Made by a program: the position numbers and the translations under genes. The notes under the pieces were generated by a model. The model did no database searches. It saw nothing but the letters and a program-made list of their open reading frames with translations, and had not been told where the DNA came from. 64,000 bases of DNA, taken from assembly GCA_902363835.1 (NCBI GenBank), contig CABJBM010000006.1:211505-275504 (forward strand). Direction: 5' to 3'. Source of the stretch: Lachnospiraceae bacterium (GTDB taxonomy: Bacteria > Bacillota > Clostridia > Lachnospirales > Lachnospiraceae). Below, piece after piece: positions 45,469-53,859 of the stretch (position 1 is its first letter; each line of letters begins with the position of its first letter).

Positions 45469-45547
45469 ACACTGTACCTCCTTTTAAGCTTGAACCGCAT
45501 TTTACCGGCTATTTTAGCATTTTTCTGCAACCATTCTGTACTATTTT

Positions 45548-45572
45548 TAGTTACAGTTTATAGGTGTAACTA
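45548..45572. promoter_or_regulatory. Operator-like dyad at the ccdA-tlpA promoter
   Basis: TAGTTACA and TGTAACTA are perfect inverted repeats separated by nine bases, covering the end of the -10 box and the transcription start. A repressor dimer would block transcription there. The TTACA/TGTAA half-sites recall BlaI/CopY-type operators, but the spacing is longer. Confidence 0.55.
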
Positions 45573-45597
45573 TACCATTTCCCTGGAAAAGTGTCAA
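45569..45597 (-). promoter_or_regulatory. Promoter of ccdA-tlpA
   Basis: On the minus strand, TTGACA (45592-45597), a 17-base spacer and TATAGT (45569-45574) lie about 100 bp before the start and 42 bp inside the element end. Confidence 0.8.
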
Positions 45598-45620
45598 GTC
45601 TATTATTGTAAAATTAAAAA

Positions 45621-45644
45621 AGCATAGATTTCTTCTGACACATG
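45621..45644. other. Element attachment site, right end
   Basis: The arm agcatagatttcttctga (45621-45638) is followed by the core CACATG (45639-45644), then feoB coding sequence. Together with the left-end arm it forms an imperfect palindrome when the ends are joined. Confidence 0.85.
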
Positions 45645-46423
45645 GTCAGCGCCTGCTTTCCGCAGGCAGAACACCGTTTAAAACAACGGTCCAGATTAAA
45701 TGCTACTCTGGGAAGATATCCAAAATCCTCTAAAAGCGTGAACAGGGGGAAGAATATTGCCATGGGCGGAAGCATAACCGATACCACCCAGGCCAGTACC
45801 CGGTAAATGCCATGAATCAGCAGATCCGATATTATAAACGGCACGCCTGCAGCATCGGCCAGTCCTGCCATCCACTCTTCCACTTTAAACAGCACATTGC
45901 TCAGCATTTCTGAAGGATAATTAGCCCCTGTTATGGTGATCCAGAAGGTTCCAAGCAAAATTAAGAACATAATGGGAAAGCCTGTGGCCTTACTGGTGAA
46001 AAGCTGATCCAGCTTCCTGTCCTTCCGGTCATAAGTCTGGCTTTCATACTCCACCACACCTTCACATAAATATTCCGCCTTTTTTATGAAAACAGCAGCC
46101 ATGTCATCGCTTACCTTTTCCTGGCTGATCCCGGCAGCCTTCCACTCCTCCCGGATTTCAGCAAGGCAGGAAGCTACTTCTTCTGATTCCGCCACTGGCT
46201 TTCGGTATTTTCTTACGGCTTCCATCAAATTTCCATTGGCATCCAACAGTCTGGCACACAGCCAGCGGGCCTCTGCCTTTCCATTGGCCGTCTTTTCCAC
46301 TGCAGGAAGAAGCTTTGCAATGGCTTTTTCTATATATTGTGGGTAATGGATGAGAACTGGTCTTTCCTCTTTTATATTTGTTTTCTCTTCTTTTGCCTTT
46401 ATTTCTTCTTTTGCCTTTTCTTC

Positions 46424-46531
46424 TGCGTTTATTTCTTCTTCTGCTTTTATCTCTTCTTCTGCTTTTATCTCTTCTTCTACATTTATCTCTTCTTCTACTT
46501 TTATCTCTTCTTCCGCCCTTATCTCTTCCTC
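46424..46531 (-). repeat. 18-bp coding tandem repeat in feoB
   Basis: Six consecutive 18-bp units encode the hexapeptide EEEI(K/N/R)(A/V) between the G-domain and the membrane part of FeoB. Imperfect flanking units extend the Glu/Lys-rich stretch to 46361-46597. The units can expand or contract in frame. Confidence 0.9.
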
Positions 46532-47157
46532 CTCTTTTATCCTTTCTTGTGCTTTTACCTTTACCTCTTCCTCTTCCCTTACCTCTTCCTTCTTCTCCAT
46601 GCAGCATCTCAATCCAGTGAAAATCTGTTCCAGTCCTTTATTGCTCCTGGCTGCTGTTCCCACAACCGGGACTCCCAGGCGTTGTTCCAATACGTCAAGG
46701 CGTAAAAAAATCTTCTTCTTTTTGGCCTCATCCATGAGATTTACGCAGACCACCACATTTGGTGCGGCCTCCATGATCTGCAGAACCAGATTTAAGTTTC
46801 TTTCCAGACACGTGGCATCACAGACCACCACCACTGCATCCGGGTTTTCAAAGCAGATAAAGTCTCTGGCCACCTCTTCTTCCGTGGAATGGGCCATCAG
46901 GGAATAACAGCCCGGAATATCCACCATAACGTATCCCTGCACGCCGTCCGTACACCAGCCCTGAGCGTTGGCTACGGTCTTTCCAGGCCAATTTCCAGTA
47001 TGCTGATTCATCCCTGTGAGTTGGTTAAACACCGTACTCTTACCCACATTGGGATTTCCTGCCAGTGCAATGACTTTATCCTCTTCCTTACGCTTTTTGA
47101 TTTCCAAACCACAGTCCACAGATTTTATTCCCATTGAGTCCCTGCTTAGTCCCATAT

Positions 47158-47460
47158 TTACTCCTCCAACGAAACGGCAGCAGCCACCATTTCACTGCCA
47201 TAGTGGTGCTTTACTTTTTCCTCTACTTTTGACTGCACAAAAACACGGCCTGAATCTTCGCTTCTAAGGGCGATCACCGCACCGCGTATTAAAAATGCAG
47301 TAGGATCTCCCAAAGGGCTCTTTCCCAGGCATTCCACAATGGTACCCTCAATAAGACCGATATCCTGCAAACGCCTTCTCATATCATCATAGGCAGCCAG
47401 CTTTTCGATCACCGCTTTCTGCCCCCTTTTTAAATCGGATAAACAAATATTTTCTGACAT
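47158..47460 (-). CDS. feoA: FeoA-family ferrous iron transport accessory protein
   Basis: This 100-residue SH3-like FeoA protein (LSDLKRGQKAVIEKLAAYDDMRRRLQDIGLIEGTIVECLG, then DPTAFLIRGAVIALRSEDSGRVFV) works with FeoB at the inner face of the membrane. It is 2 bp upstream of feoB, with GGAGG before its own ATG. No convincing promoter was found in the 265-bp divergent gap to the sensor kinase. Confidence 0.92.
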   Translation of the reverse strand: MSENICLSDLKRGQKAVIEKLAAYDDMRRRLQDIGLIEGTIVECLGKSPLGDPTAFLIRGAVIALRSEDSGRVFVQSKVEEKVKHHYGSEMVAAAVSLEE

Positions 47461-47660
47461 CCTTTATGCCTCCATTTTATCTTTGAAATGTTTCCATATC
47501 CTAACATATGCAGGAAATAAAAATCCGGTTCCTTTTTATTTTCACTGCTTTTATCCTTCGCGAAATGCCAGTCTGACCTTGACCGGCCGGCTGGAAGGCA
47601 GTACGAGTTTTTTTCATCCAGGTTAAAGATCTATGCCTCTTTAAACAATGAAAGTAATGC

Positions 47661-47688
47661 TTCATTTTTATTCATTATCTGATATAAT
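47661..47688 (+). promoter_or_regulatory. Predicted promoter of the LytS-type kinase gene
   Basis: TTCATT (47661-47666), a 16-base spacer and TATAAT (47683-47688) lie 37 bp before the ATG. Confidence 0.5.
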
Positions 47689-47725
47689 TTTATTAATAAC
47701 CTTATGCATGAAAGGAGGGATTCCC

Positions 47726-49474
47726 ATGCCTGATACCATGTTCTTCAGTCTTCTGTTAAATATCGGTCTACTGGTGCTCATCGCCACATTGCTGACAAAA
47801 ATGCCCATCGTGCGCGGAATGCTTTTATACGATAACAATTCCCCCGGATGCATGGCGGCTCTTTCGGTCATATTCGGTCTGGTCAGCATCATTTCCACCT
47901 ATACGGGTGTACGTGAGCAGGGCGCCATTGTCAACACCCGTGTGATCGGTGTGCTGGCAGCAGGCCTTTTAGGCGGCCCCTGGGTCGGTATGGGGGCTGC
48001 CCTGATCGGAGGACTTCACCGTTATCTCTTTGATGTCGGCGGCTTTACTGCACTTTCCTGTGCATTGTCCACCCTTATGGAAGGCTTTGTGGGATCTGTA
48101 TTTTCCCGCCGTTTTAAAACGGGAAAGATAAGCAGCACCGGTATCTTTCTGATCACCGCACTTGTGGAAACCGGACAAATGGGAATCATACTCCTGATTT
48201 CCAGGCCGTTTCATGCAGCCCTGCAGCTGGTGGAGGTGATCGCATTTCCCATGATCATCATGAATGCACTGGGCATGATCATCTTTTTAGGAACCTTTAA
48301 CATGGTATTCATGGAAGAAGACAGCCAATTTGCCGAAAAAATGCGTCTGGCCCTTGGTATCGTGGAGCAAAGCCTGCCCCATCTGCGTAAAGGCTTATAC
48401 AGCGCCACAGATATGGAGGCTGCTGCGGAAATCATTTATCGTTCCACTTCCTGTGCCGCCGTACTGATCACAGATACCCGGAAGATCCTGGCCATGAAAT
48501 CCGATGCAGGTCTGTGCGCCTTAAAAGGGGATTCCATCCTTGCTCCTATTCTGGCATCTCTTCACGATCAAAAACCTACCATTTTTGATTATGCAAAAAA
48601 GGATGATCCTTTTTATCCCATTTTAAAAAACCACATGATCGTAGCTGCTCCTATGATTGAGATGGACCAGCCCATCGGCAGCCTGACCATGGTGGTAAAA
48701 AAACACTGGCACAATTCCCGGTCAAACTTTAATTTCACCTCCGAACTGGCCCGGCTTTTCTCTACCCAGCTGGAGCTTTCCTATCTGGAATACCAGAAAA
48801 AGCTGAGGCGCAAGGCAGAGTTTAAAGCCCTGCAATCTCAGGTGAACCCCCACTTTCTATATAATGCCCTCAATACCATCTCCTACGTGAGCAGGGAGAA
48901 TCCGGACAGAGCCAGGGAGCTCCTCCGCTCCCTTTCTTCCTACTACAGGCAGACTCTGGAAAATGACCAGTACATGTTGAACCTTCATACAGAGCTTTAC
49001 CACATCTCCAGCTACTTAGATCTTGAAAAAGCGAGATTTGAAGAAAAGCTTCAAGTGGAAATCCACGTAGAAGAAGACTTAAATTGCATGGTCCCTGCCT
49101 TCATTCTCCAGCCTCTGGTGGAAAATGCCGTACGGTACGGCGCTGACCAGACAGGAAACCGCCTGGTTTCCATTCATGCCCATACCACAGACGATAAGAT
49201 CAAAATAGCTGTTTCTGACAATGGAACAGGATTTCCCCAGGAAGTCCTTAACCGGCTGTATGCGGGAGAAAGCTATGGCGGTGTGGGACTGGAGAACGTA
49301 CACAAACGGTTAAAGAGCATCTACGGGCCGGATCACGGACTTTATATTCAAAGCTCTGCCAATGGTTCCAAAGTTTTTTTCCTGCTCCCATCGGCTGATA
49401 CTGAATTCCGATTTGGAGAAGAGCTTGCCGCAACTGCTCACTTAAAAAATAATTTTACGGAGAGATTATTATGA
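47726..49474 (+). CDS. LytS/BtsS-type sensor histidine kinase
   Basis: This 582-residue kinase has an N-terminal 5TMR-LYT membrane sensor (MFFSLLLNIGLLVLIATLL, then VIGVLAAGLLGGPWVGMGAALIGGLHRYLFDVGGFTALSC), a GAF-like domain (about residues 215-350), and a His_kinase motif LQSQVNPHFLYNALNTISYVS. The ATPase domain has ILQPLVENAVRYG, SDNGTGFP and GVGLENVHKRLK. LYT sensors include LytS and the pyruvate sensors BtsS/YpdA. The ATG at 47726 follows AAGGAGGG. Its stop overlaps the regulator start as ATGA. Confidence 0.92.
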   Translation: MPDTMFFSLLLNIGLLVLIATLLTKMPIVRGMLLYDNNSPGCMAALSVIFGLVSIISTYTGVREQGAIVNTRVIGVLAAGLLGGPWVGMGAALIGGLHRYLFDVGGFTALSCALSTLMEGFVGSVFSRRFKTGKISSTGIFLITALVETGQMGIILLISRPFHAALQLVEVIAFPMIIMNALGMIIFLGTFNMVFMEEDSQFAEKMRLALGIVEQSLPHLRKGLYSATDMEAAAEIIYRSTSCAAVLITDTRKILAMKSDAGLCALKGDSILAPILASLHDQKPTIFDYAKKDDPFYPILKNHMIVAAPMIEMDQPIGSLTMVVKKHWHNSRSNFNFTSELARLFSTQLELSYLEYQKKLRRKAEFKALQSQVNPHFLYNALNTISYVSRENPDRARELLRSLSSYYRQTLENDQYMLNLHTELYHISSYLDLEKARFEEKLQVEIHVEEDLNCMVPAFILQPLVENAVRYGADQTGNRLVSIHAHTTDDKIKIAVSDNGTGFPQEVLNRLYAGESYGGVGLENVHKRLKSIYGPDHGLYIQSSANGSKVFFLLPSADTEFRFGEELAATAHLKNNFTERLL

Positions 49475-50214
49475 AAATTGCAGTGATTGATGACGAACGC
49501 CCTGCCCGAAGTGAATTGATTCACCAGATTTTATCTATTTTTCCGGAAAGCCAGATTCAAGAAGCTGACAGCGGTGCCGCCGCCCTGGAGCTTCTTGAAG
49601 ATCATTCTTTTGATGTTCTGTTCCTGGACATCAATTTAAACGATATGGAAGGGACTACCCTGGCCTCGGCAGTAAAGCGAATGCTGCCGGAAGCCCAGAT
49701 CGTTTTTGCAACCGCTTATTCCCAATATGCGGTAAAGGCATTTGAACTGGGTGTTGATAACTATATTCTAAAGCCCTTTGAGCCGGAAAGAGTGCGCCGG
49801 GTCCTTGAAAAATGCAGCAGGGATTTAAGCCGCCTGCAGGGAGAAGTCACCCAGGCAGACAACACGCTTCCGCCTTTTTCCTCTAATAAGATGCCCATTT
49901 GCGTGAACCGGACCATTATCCTGCTGGACATCAGCCAGATCGTATACATAGAAACCTGTTTAAGGAGCTGCATCATACATACCGTTTCAAAGGACTATAC
50001 GGAAAACCAGCTTCTGGGGGAATACGAAAAGCGCCTGGCTCCTTATGGCTTCTGCCGCATCCATAAAAGCTTTCTGGTGAATTTGAACTACATCACAGAG
50101 ATGTTTCCCTGGGCCAGCAACAGCATGGCCGTAAAGATGCAGGGTTTTGAACAAAATATCCTTCCTGTTGGGAGGGAAAAAGTCAAACATCTAAGGCAGC
50201 TCATCGGAATTTAA
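49471..50214 (+). CDS. LytTR-family response regulator
   Basis: This 247-residue regulator has a receiver domain (IDDERPARSELIHQIL, phospho-Asp in VLFLDINLNDMEG, Lys in YILKPFEPERV) and a C-terminal LytTR DNA-binding domain (IVYIETCLRSCIIHTVSKDYTENQ, FCRIHKSFLVNLNYITEM). It is coupled to the upstream kinase by a 4-bp overlap. The CstA-family transporter 144 bp downstream is its probable target. Confidence 0.93.
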   Translation: MKIAVIDDERPARSELIHQILSIFPESQIQEADSGAAALELLEDHSFDVLFLDINLNDMEGTTLASAVKRMLPEAQIVFATAYSQYAVKAFELGVDNYILKPFEPERVRRVLEKCSRDLSRLQGEVTQADNTLPPFSSNKMPICVNRTIILLDISQIVYIETCLRSCIIHTVSKDYTENQLLGEYEKRLAPYGFCRIHKSFLVNLNYITEMFPWASNSMAVKMQGFEQNILPVGREKVKHLRQLIGI

Positions 50215-50358
50215 GCCAATCCATCCTGTTTATGATTATCATTCTGCTGTTTGTGTATTTAGTACTTACGTTCATACAAATATCATTTATTTTTGTGCAT
50301 ATTATAGTACAATTTTAAATAAGAATGATTTTCATAATATTTTACAGGAGGTATGAAT

Positions 50359-51798
50359 ATGATAAGTTTCTTTGTGTGTCTGGCACTGCTGATCATCGGT
50401 TTCTTAACCTACAGCAAAGTTGCCGAAAAGGTATTTGAACCGGATGACAGAAAAACTCCCGCTCTGGCCATGACAGACGGGAGTGACTATGTACCTATGG
50501 GAACGCCAAGGATTTTTCTGATCCAGCTTTTAAACATTGCAGGTCTGGGGCCAATTTTCGGGGCTCTGGCCGGGGCCTGCTGGGGACCCAGCGTGTTCCT
50601 CTGGATCACCTTAGGTACTCTTTTAGGCGGAGGCGTCCATGATTATATGGTTGGCATGATGTCCATGCGCCATAAAGGCGCCAGTGTTTCCGAGCTTACA
50701 GGCACCTATTTAGGCAATACCATGAAGCAGGTCATGCGTGTATTTTCCGTGATCCTGCTGGTGCTGGTGGGGGTCAGCTTCTCTACCGGCCCTGCAAATC
50801 TCCTTGCAATGCTGACTCCGGAAGTACTTGATGCCCGGTTCTGGCTTGCAGTCGTATTGATATACTATTTCATAGCGACTTTTGTCCCAATTGATAAGGT
50901 TATTGGTAAGATTTACCCGTTTTTCGGGGTCTGTCTGATTGTTATGGCACTTGGGGTAGGAGGAGCCATTCTCTTAAAAGGCTACCATATTCCTGAGATC
51001 ACCTTATCAAACCTTCATCCGTCAAATGCCCCTATATGGCCTACCATGTTCATATCTGTTGCATGCGGCGCCATTTCCGGCTTCCACGCAACCCAGTCTC
51101 CGCTTATGGCCCGCTGTCTTACCAATGAACGGGACGGCCGTAAGGTTTTTTACGGGGCAATGGTGGCTGAAGGCGTAATTGCCCTGATCTGGGCTGCTGC
51201 AGGTGTTGCTTTCTACGACGGCACCGGCGGTCTCCTGACCGCTCTGGGCAATGGACAATCCAGCGTGGTTTATGAAATCTGCTTTAAACTTTTAGGACCG
51301 GTGGGTGCGGTCATCGCTATGATCGGAGTAATTGCCTGTCCCATATCGTCTGCAGATACTGCTTACAGAAGCGCCAGACTCACATTGGCCGACTGGTTCC
51401 AAATGGACCAGAAGCCGGTGAAAAACCGGCTGCTCCTTACGGTTCCCCTTCTGGCAATCGGCTCCATACTGACTCAGTTTGATGTACAAATCGTATGGAG
51501 ATATTTCTCCTGGAGCAACCAGACCCTGGCCATGATCGCACTGTGGTCTGCAAGCGTATACTTATACCGCAGGAAACGTTTTTATTGGATCACAGCGCTT
51601 CCGGCAACCTTTATGTCAGCTGTTTCCTGCACCTACATCCTGATTGCAAAAGAAGGGTTCCAACTTTCCACCGGCATTGCTTATCCGGCTGGGATCCTGT
51701 TTGCAGCAGTCTGCTTCGGAGCTTTCGTCTATACCTGCGTTCTTGGCAAAGGCAAGAATGCCAACGCCGCTGCAGAGGAAGAGCAGCCTGCCGCTTAA
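50359..51798 (+). CDS. CstA-family transporter (putative pyruvate/peptide permease)
   Basis: This 479-residue membrane protein with about 13 hydrophobic segments has CstA motifs: FGALAGACWGPSVFLWI, GTLLGGGVHDYMVGMMSMRHKGAS, ISGFHATQSPLMARCL and FSWSNQTLAMIALW. Enterobacterial relatives CstA and BtsT take up pyruvate and are controlled by the LytS/LytTR-type BtsSR system. The same pairing here supports pyruvate as substrate, but only by analogy. The ATG at 50359 has AGGAGG at seven bases. It is shorter than E. coli CstA. Confidence 0.85.
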   Translation: MISFFVCLALLIIGFLTYSKVAEKVFEPDDRKTPALAMTDGSDYVPMGTPRIFLIQLLNIAGLGPIFGALAGACWGPSVFLWITLGTLLGGGVHDYMVGMMSMRHKGASVSELTGTYLGNTMKQVMRVFSVILLVLVGVSFSTGPANLLAMLTPEVLDARFWLAVVLIYYFIATFVPIDKVIGKIYPFFGVCLIVMALGVGGAILLKGYHIPEITLSNLHPSNAPIWPTMFISVACGAISGFHATQSPLMARCLTNERDGRKVFYGAMVAEGVIALIWAAAGVAFYDGTGGLLTALGNGQSSVVYEICFKLLGPVGAVIAMIGVIACPISSADTAYRSARLTLADWFQMDQKPVKNRLLLTVPLLAIGSILTQFDVQIVWRYFSWSNQTLAMIALWSASVYLYRRKRFYWITALPATFMSAVSCTYILIAKEGFQLSTGIAYPAGILFAAVCFGAFVYTCVLGKGKNANAAAEEEQPAA

Positions 51799-51804
51799 TC
51801 CTTA

Positions 51805-51840
51805 AAAAGGGCCGTCCTGTCAATAACAGGCAGCCCTTTT
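51805..51840. terminator. Terminator between convergent cstA and lyase genes
   Basis: AAAAGGGCCGTCCTGT (51805-51820) pairs with ACAGGCAGCCCTTTT (51826-51840), with one bulge or mismatch and T or A runs on both sides. Confidence 0.85.
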
Positions 51841-51848
51841 CCTATGGT

Positions 51849-53846
51849 TTATATCTTATGACACCGGCTCCATTTGCTTCCCTCTCTCTCTCCTTCCACC
51901 ACAATGGTCATACGATCCCCATCTGGAGCAAAGTTTACATTACTGACCAGAGAGGGGCCCTTACTGCTGGCGATCACATGGGCAAACACAACCGCAGGAC
52001 CATAGGCCCGTTCAATCTGGTAGTTGATATCAGATACAGAAGGATTATCCGGTCCCATTCCGGCATACAGTTCCTTCTCCTGTCCAAAAGAAAATACCCG
52101 GGTATGAATGGCCCCATCCTCGTACTCGTGAACAACGCTGGACTGATCTTCTGCAGGAACAGTCCTTTTCATGTGATGGAGGTAACTGTATGGCTTCCTG
52201 TCTGAAAAATTTTCTATCAGGACTCCTTCAGGCTGTTTGATCCGTGTTCCTGAAAAATGCATGACCCAATCCACCGGGAGATTTCTATCTGCTCCCTTAA
52301 CCTGGAATACTTCCGCGAAATAATTCTCCGCCCATACAATCTTTCTCACCATTTTTACCAGGCGGTAATGTTCTTCCTTCCACTGCACAATGGTAAAGCT
52401 GTCAGGCATTTCATATGGAACGGTCCAGTCCGCCTGGGCTTCCACATATACCACCCCGTCCTTTTCTTCATAACGAATAAGCCTTGCATTGACTGGTGCC
52501 TGATTTTCACCTCCAATGTTTACCGTATTGTGAGAGCCTGTATTCTTATAATAATCATAGTGCATGACCGCACCGTATCCAGTGGTTCCAAGATCCGGAG
52601 ATATCCTTCTTCCATAAGCCAGATAACTGATATCCAGACGATCATAATGATCATGCTCCCCGCCGTAGGGGTCATGCTTTATCAGCAGATATCGTTCATC
52701 CTTTCCTCTTAAAACCGTGCTCCCTGACTGCCCTGCTTCCACATGGTAATTCCCTGGCTCCAAGCTGCACTTGGGCAGCTCATCAGCCCCATAAATAAAG
52801 GCTTCCAGATTGTCTCTCTTTTCTTCTTCATACAGTCGGTTCAGTATAAAAAGAAGCTTTTCTCCTCCCAGTTCCCGGTATGCGAATTCATATAAATACA
52901 AGCTGGAGGATGTATGTCCGTAATTAGTATCATTCAGCATTGGAATACGGAATCCCGGTTCCAGATAGGATACCAGCAGCTCCATCATGACTTTATAATT
53001 TGGATGACTGATGTGGCTGTGAGGTGTATGAAGAGCAAACTTTTCATAGGCAAAGAAACTGGTAAGGGCATAAAAATGATAGCCGAATGCTCCTTCAAAC
53101 CACATGTGATCCGGAAGTACCCCGTTCTCCAGCTGGTACAGAATCCCATAAGGCTCATAAACGGCAAACTGGATATACCGGTCAATATCAAAGATCAATC
53201 CAATGACAGCAATGGCTGAGTTTATGATCACTTCATGATTGTGCAGCTGGTTATGACGGTGTTCCATTAAAAATTCAGCTCCGGGGATGAGCATTTCCTT
53301 TCCAATAAACTCTTTTTCCTCTTTTGTCATGAAGTCAGACAGAAGATCATAGCTCATGGCAAAGCTTCTGAGGAAATTGGCCTCATCAAGAGTCTGGGCG
53401 CCGGATTTACCGGGACCATTATAAGGAATATTGCCATGGACCTCATAGTCCTTATAGTATCTGGAATATTCCATCATAATATCTACGGCCTTTCTGGCAT
53501 AGTCAGCTTCCCCTGTGATCAGATGGATCAGTCCCATCTGAAATACCGCCGTGTAATTTCTGCTGTTAATGATTCCCCACCAGGTACTGTCATAGGGCTC
53601 ACCGGAATACACCCGCCCGCAGGAGGGGCAGCTGTGATGATACTTATCATCCCTGTCAAACGTCAGTCTCACAGAACAATCCGGACAGTAATAATAAAGG
53701 CTCCAGTTGGCGATCCCTGTTTTGGGAACCAAAACAGGCTCTGCCATGATTTCTTTCACATCTTCCCTGATACGGTTAACAGCTGATTGCTGCCTTTGGA
53801 ACTTTTCTCTTAAATGCCGGATTTCCTGTTCTGTAAATTGAATCAT
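51849..53846 (-). CDS. Heparinase II/III-like polysaccharide lyase family protein
   Basis: This 665-residue protein of the alginate-lyase/heparinase II-III superfamily has an alpha/alpha-toroid N-terminal part (NGPGKSGAQTLDEANFLRSFAMSYDLL, NQLHNHEVIINSAIAV) and a beta-sandwich C-terminal part with GEHDHYDRLDISYLAYGRR, DLGTTGYGAVMHYDYY and SHNTVNIGGENQ. The conserved His and Tyr are presumed catalytic. A rubredoxin-like Cys4 pair sits at residues of about 45-70 (CPDCSVRLTF, CPSCGRVY). There is no signal peptide, so it probably cleaves imported unsaturated or uronate oligosaccharides. The ATG at 53846 follows TAGGAGGG. The substrate is unknown. Confidence 0.85.
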   Translation of the reverse strand: MIQFTEQEIRHLREKFQRQQSAVNRIREDVKEIMAEPVLVPKTGIANWSLYYYCPDCSVRLTFDRDDKYHHSCPSCGRVYSGEPYDSTWWGIINSRNYTAVFQMGLIHLITGEADYARKAVDIMMEYSRYYKDYEVHGNIPYNGPGKSGAQTLDEANFLRSFAMSYDLLSDFMTKEEKEFIGKEMLIPGAEFLMEHRHNQLHNHEVIINSAIAVIGLIFDIDRYIQFAVYEPYGILYQLENGVLPDHMWFEGAFGYHFYALTSFFAYEKFALHTPHSHISHPNYKVMMELLVSYLEPGFRIPMLNDTNYGHTSSSLYLYEFAYRELGGEKLLFILNRLYEEEKRDNLEAFIYGADELPKCSLEPGNYHVEAGQSGSTVLRGKDERYLLIKHDPYGGEHDHYDRLDISYLAYGRRISPDLGTTGYGAVMHYDYYKNTGSHNTVNIGGENQAPVNARLIRYEEKDGVVYVEAQADWTVPYEMPDSFTIVQWKEEHYRLVKMVRKIVWAENYFAEVFQVKGADRNLPVDWVMHFSGTRIKQPEGVLIENFSDRKPYSYLHHMKRTVPAEDQSSVVHEYEDGAIHTRVFSFGQEKELYAGMGPDNPSVSDINYQIERAYGPAVVFAHVIASSKGPSLVSNVNFAPDGDRMTIVVEGEREGSKWSRCHKI

Positions 53847-53859
53847 GATCCTAACCCTC

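Larger units (their letters stand above)
24870..45644. mobile_element. 20.8-kb serine-integrase element inserted in feoB
   Basis: The segment is bounded by CACATG at both ends, interrupts feoB between Cys506 and the following Met codon, and carries a complete large serine recombinase beside its left end. Excision would restore feoB exactly. Cargo in order: integrase, small coupled protein, alkylation repair operon, YesM/YesN and alpha-mannosidase ABC locus, manA, remnants of a second integrase, ilvD-like dehydratase and FadR regulator, and a CcdA-TlpA fusion. No conjugation, replication or phage structural genes are seen, so it is either excisable but not self-transmissible or a decayed larger element. 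Confidence 0.85.
45614..47155 (-). pseudogene. feoB: feoB N-terminal fragment (GTPase and first Gate domain), truncated by the element
   Basis: The open frame has 513 codons, of which the first 506 are FeoB. The G-domain has GNPNVGKSTVFNQLTG (G1), VDIPGCYSL (G3) and NLMDEAKK (G4). An unusual Glu/Lys-rich insert spans residues 187-265, followed by the helical spacer, the first membrane helices (FPIMFLILLGTFWITITG) and the first Gate region up to CSACGKQALTMC. The last seven codons (QKKSMLF) come from the element. The protein lacks half of the pore and should not transport iron. Excision at CACATG restores an approximately 785-codon feoB. GGAGG precedes the ATG, 2 bp after feoA. Confidence 0.93.

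Noticed and set aside
46380..46600. Regular short repeats that could suggest a CRISPR array
   Set aside because: The 18-bp units are directly tandem without spacers and encode the acidic linker of FeoB in frame.
46337..46907. Several long plus-strand frames rich in Phe, Leu and Ser opposite feoB
   Set aside because: They are antisense shadows of the Glu/Lys repeat in feoB. They have no ribosome-binding site and their low-complexity composition is explained by the repeat.
24029..47155. Genome inversion or ordinary insertion sequence as the cause of the feoB split
   Set aside because: Both feoB parts keep the same orientation and join without loss, no transposase or target duplication longer than the 6-bp core is seen, and an integrase lies at the junction.
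47461..47725. A possible riboswitch or iron box ahead of feoA
   Set aside because: No conserved riboswitch core or Fur/DtxR-like palindrome could be recognised in the gap.
51495..52205. A 236-residue plus-strand frame crossing the end of cstA
   Set aside because: It runs through a strong terminator and in another frame of cstA and the lyase. No start signal or family.
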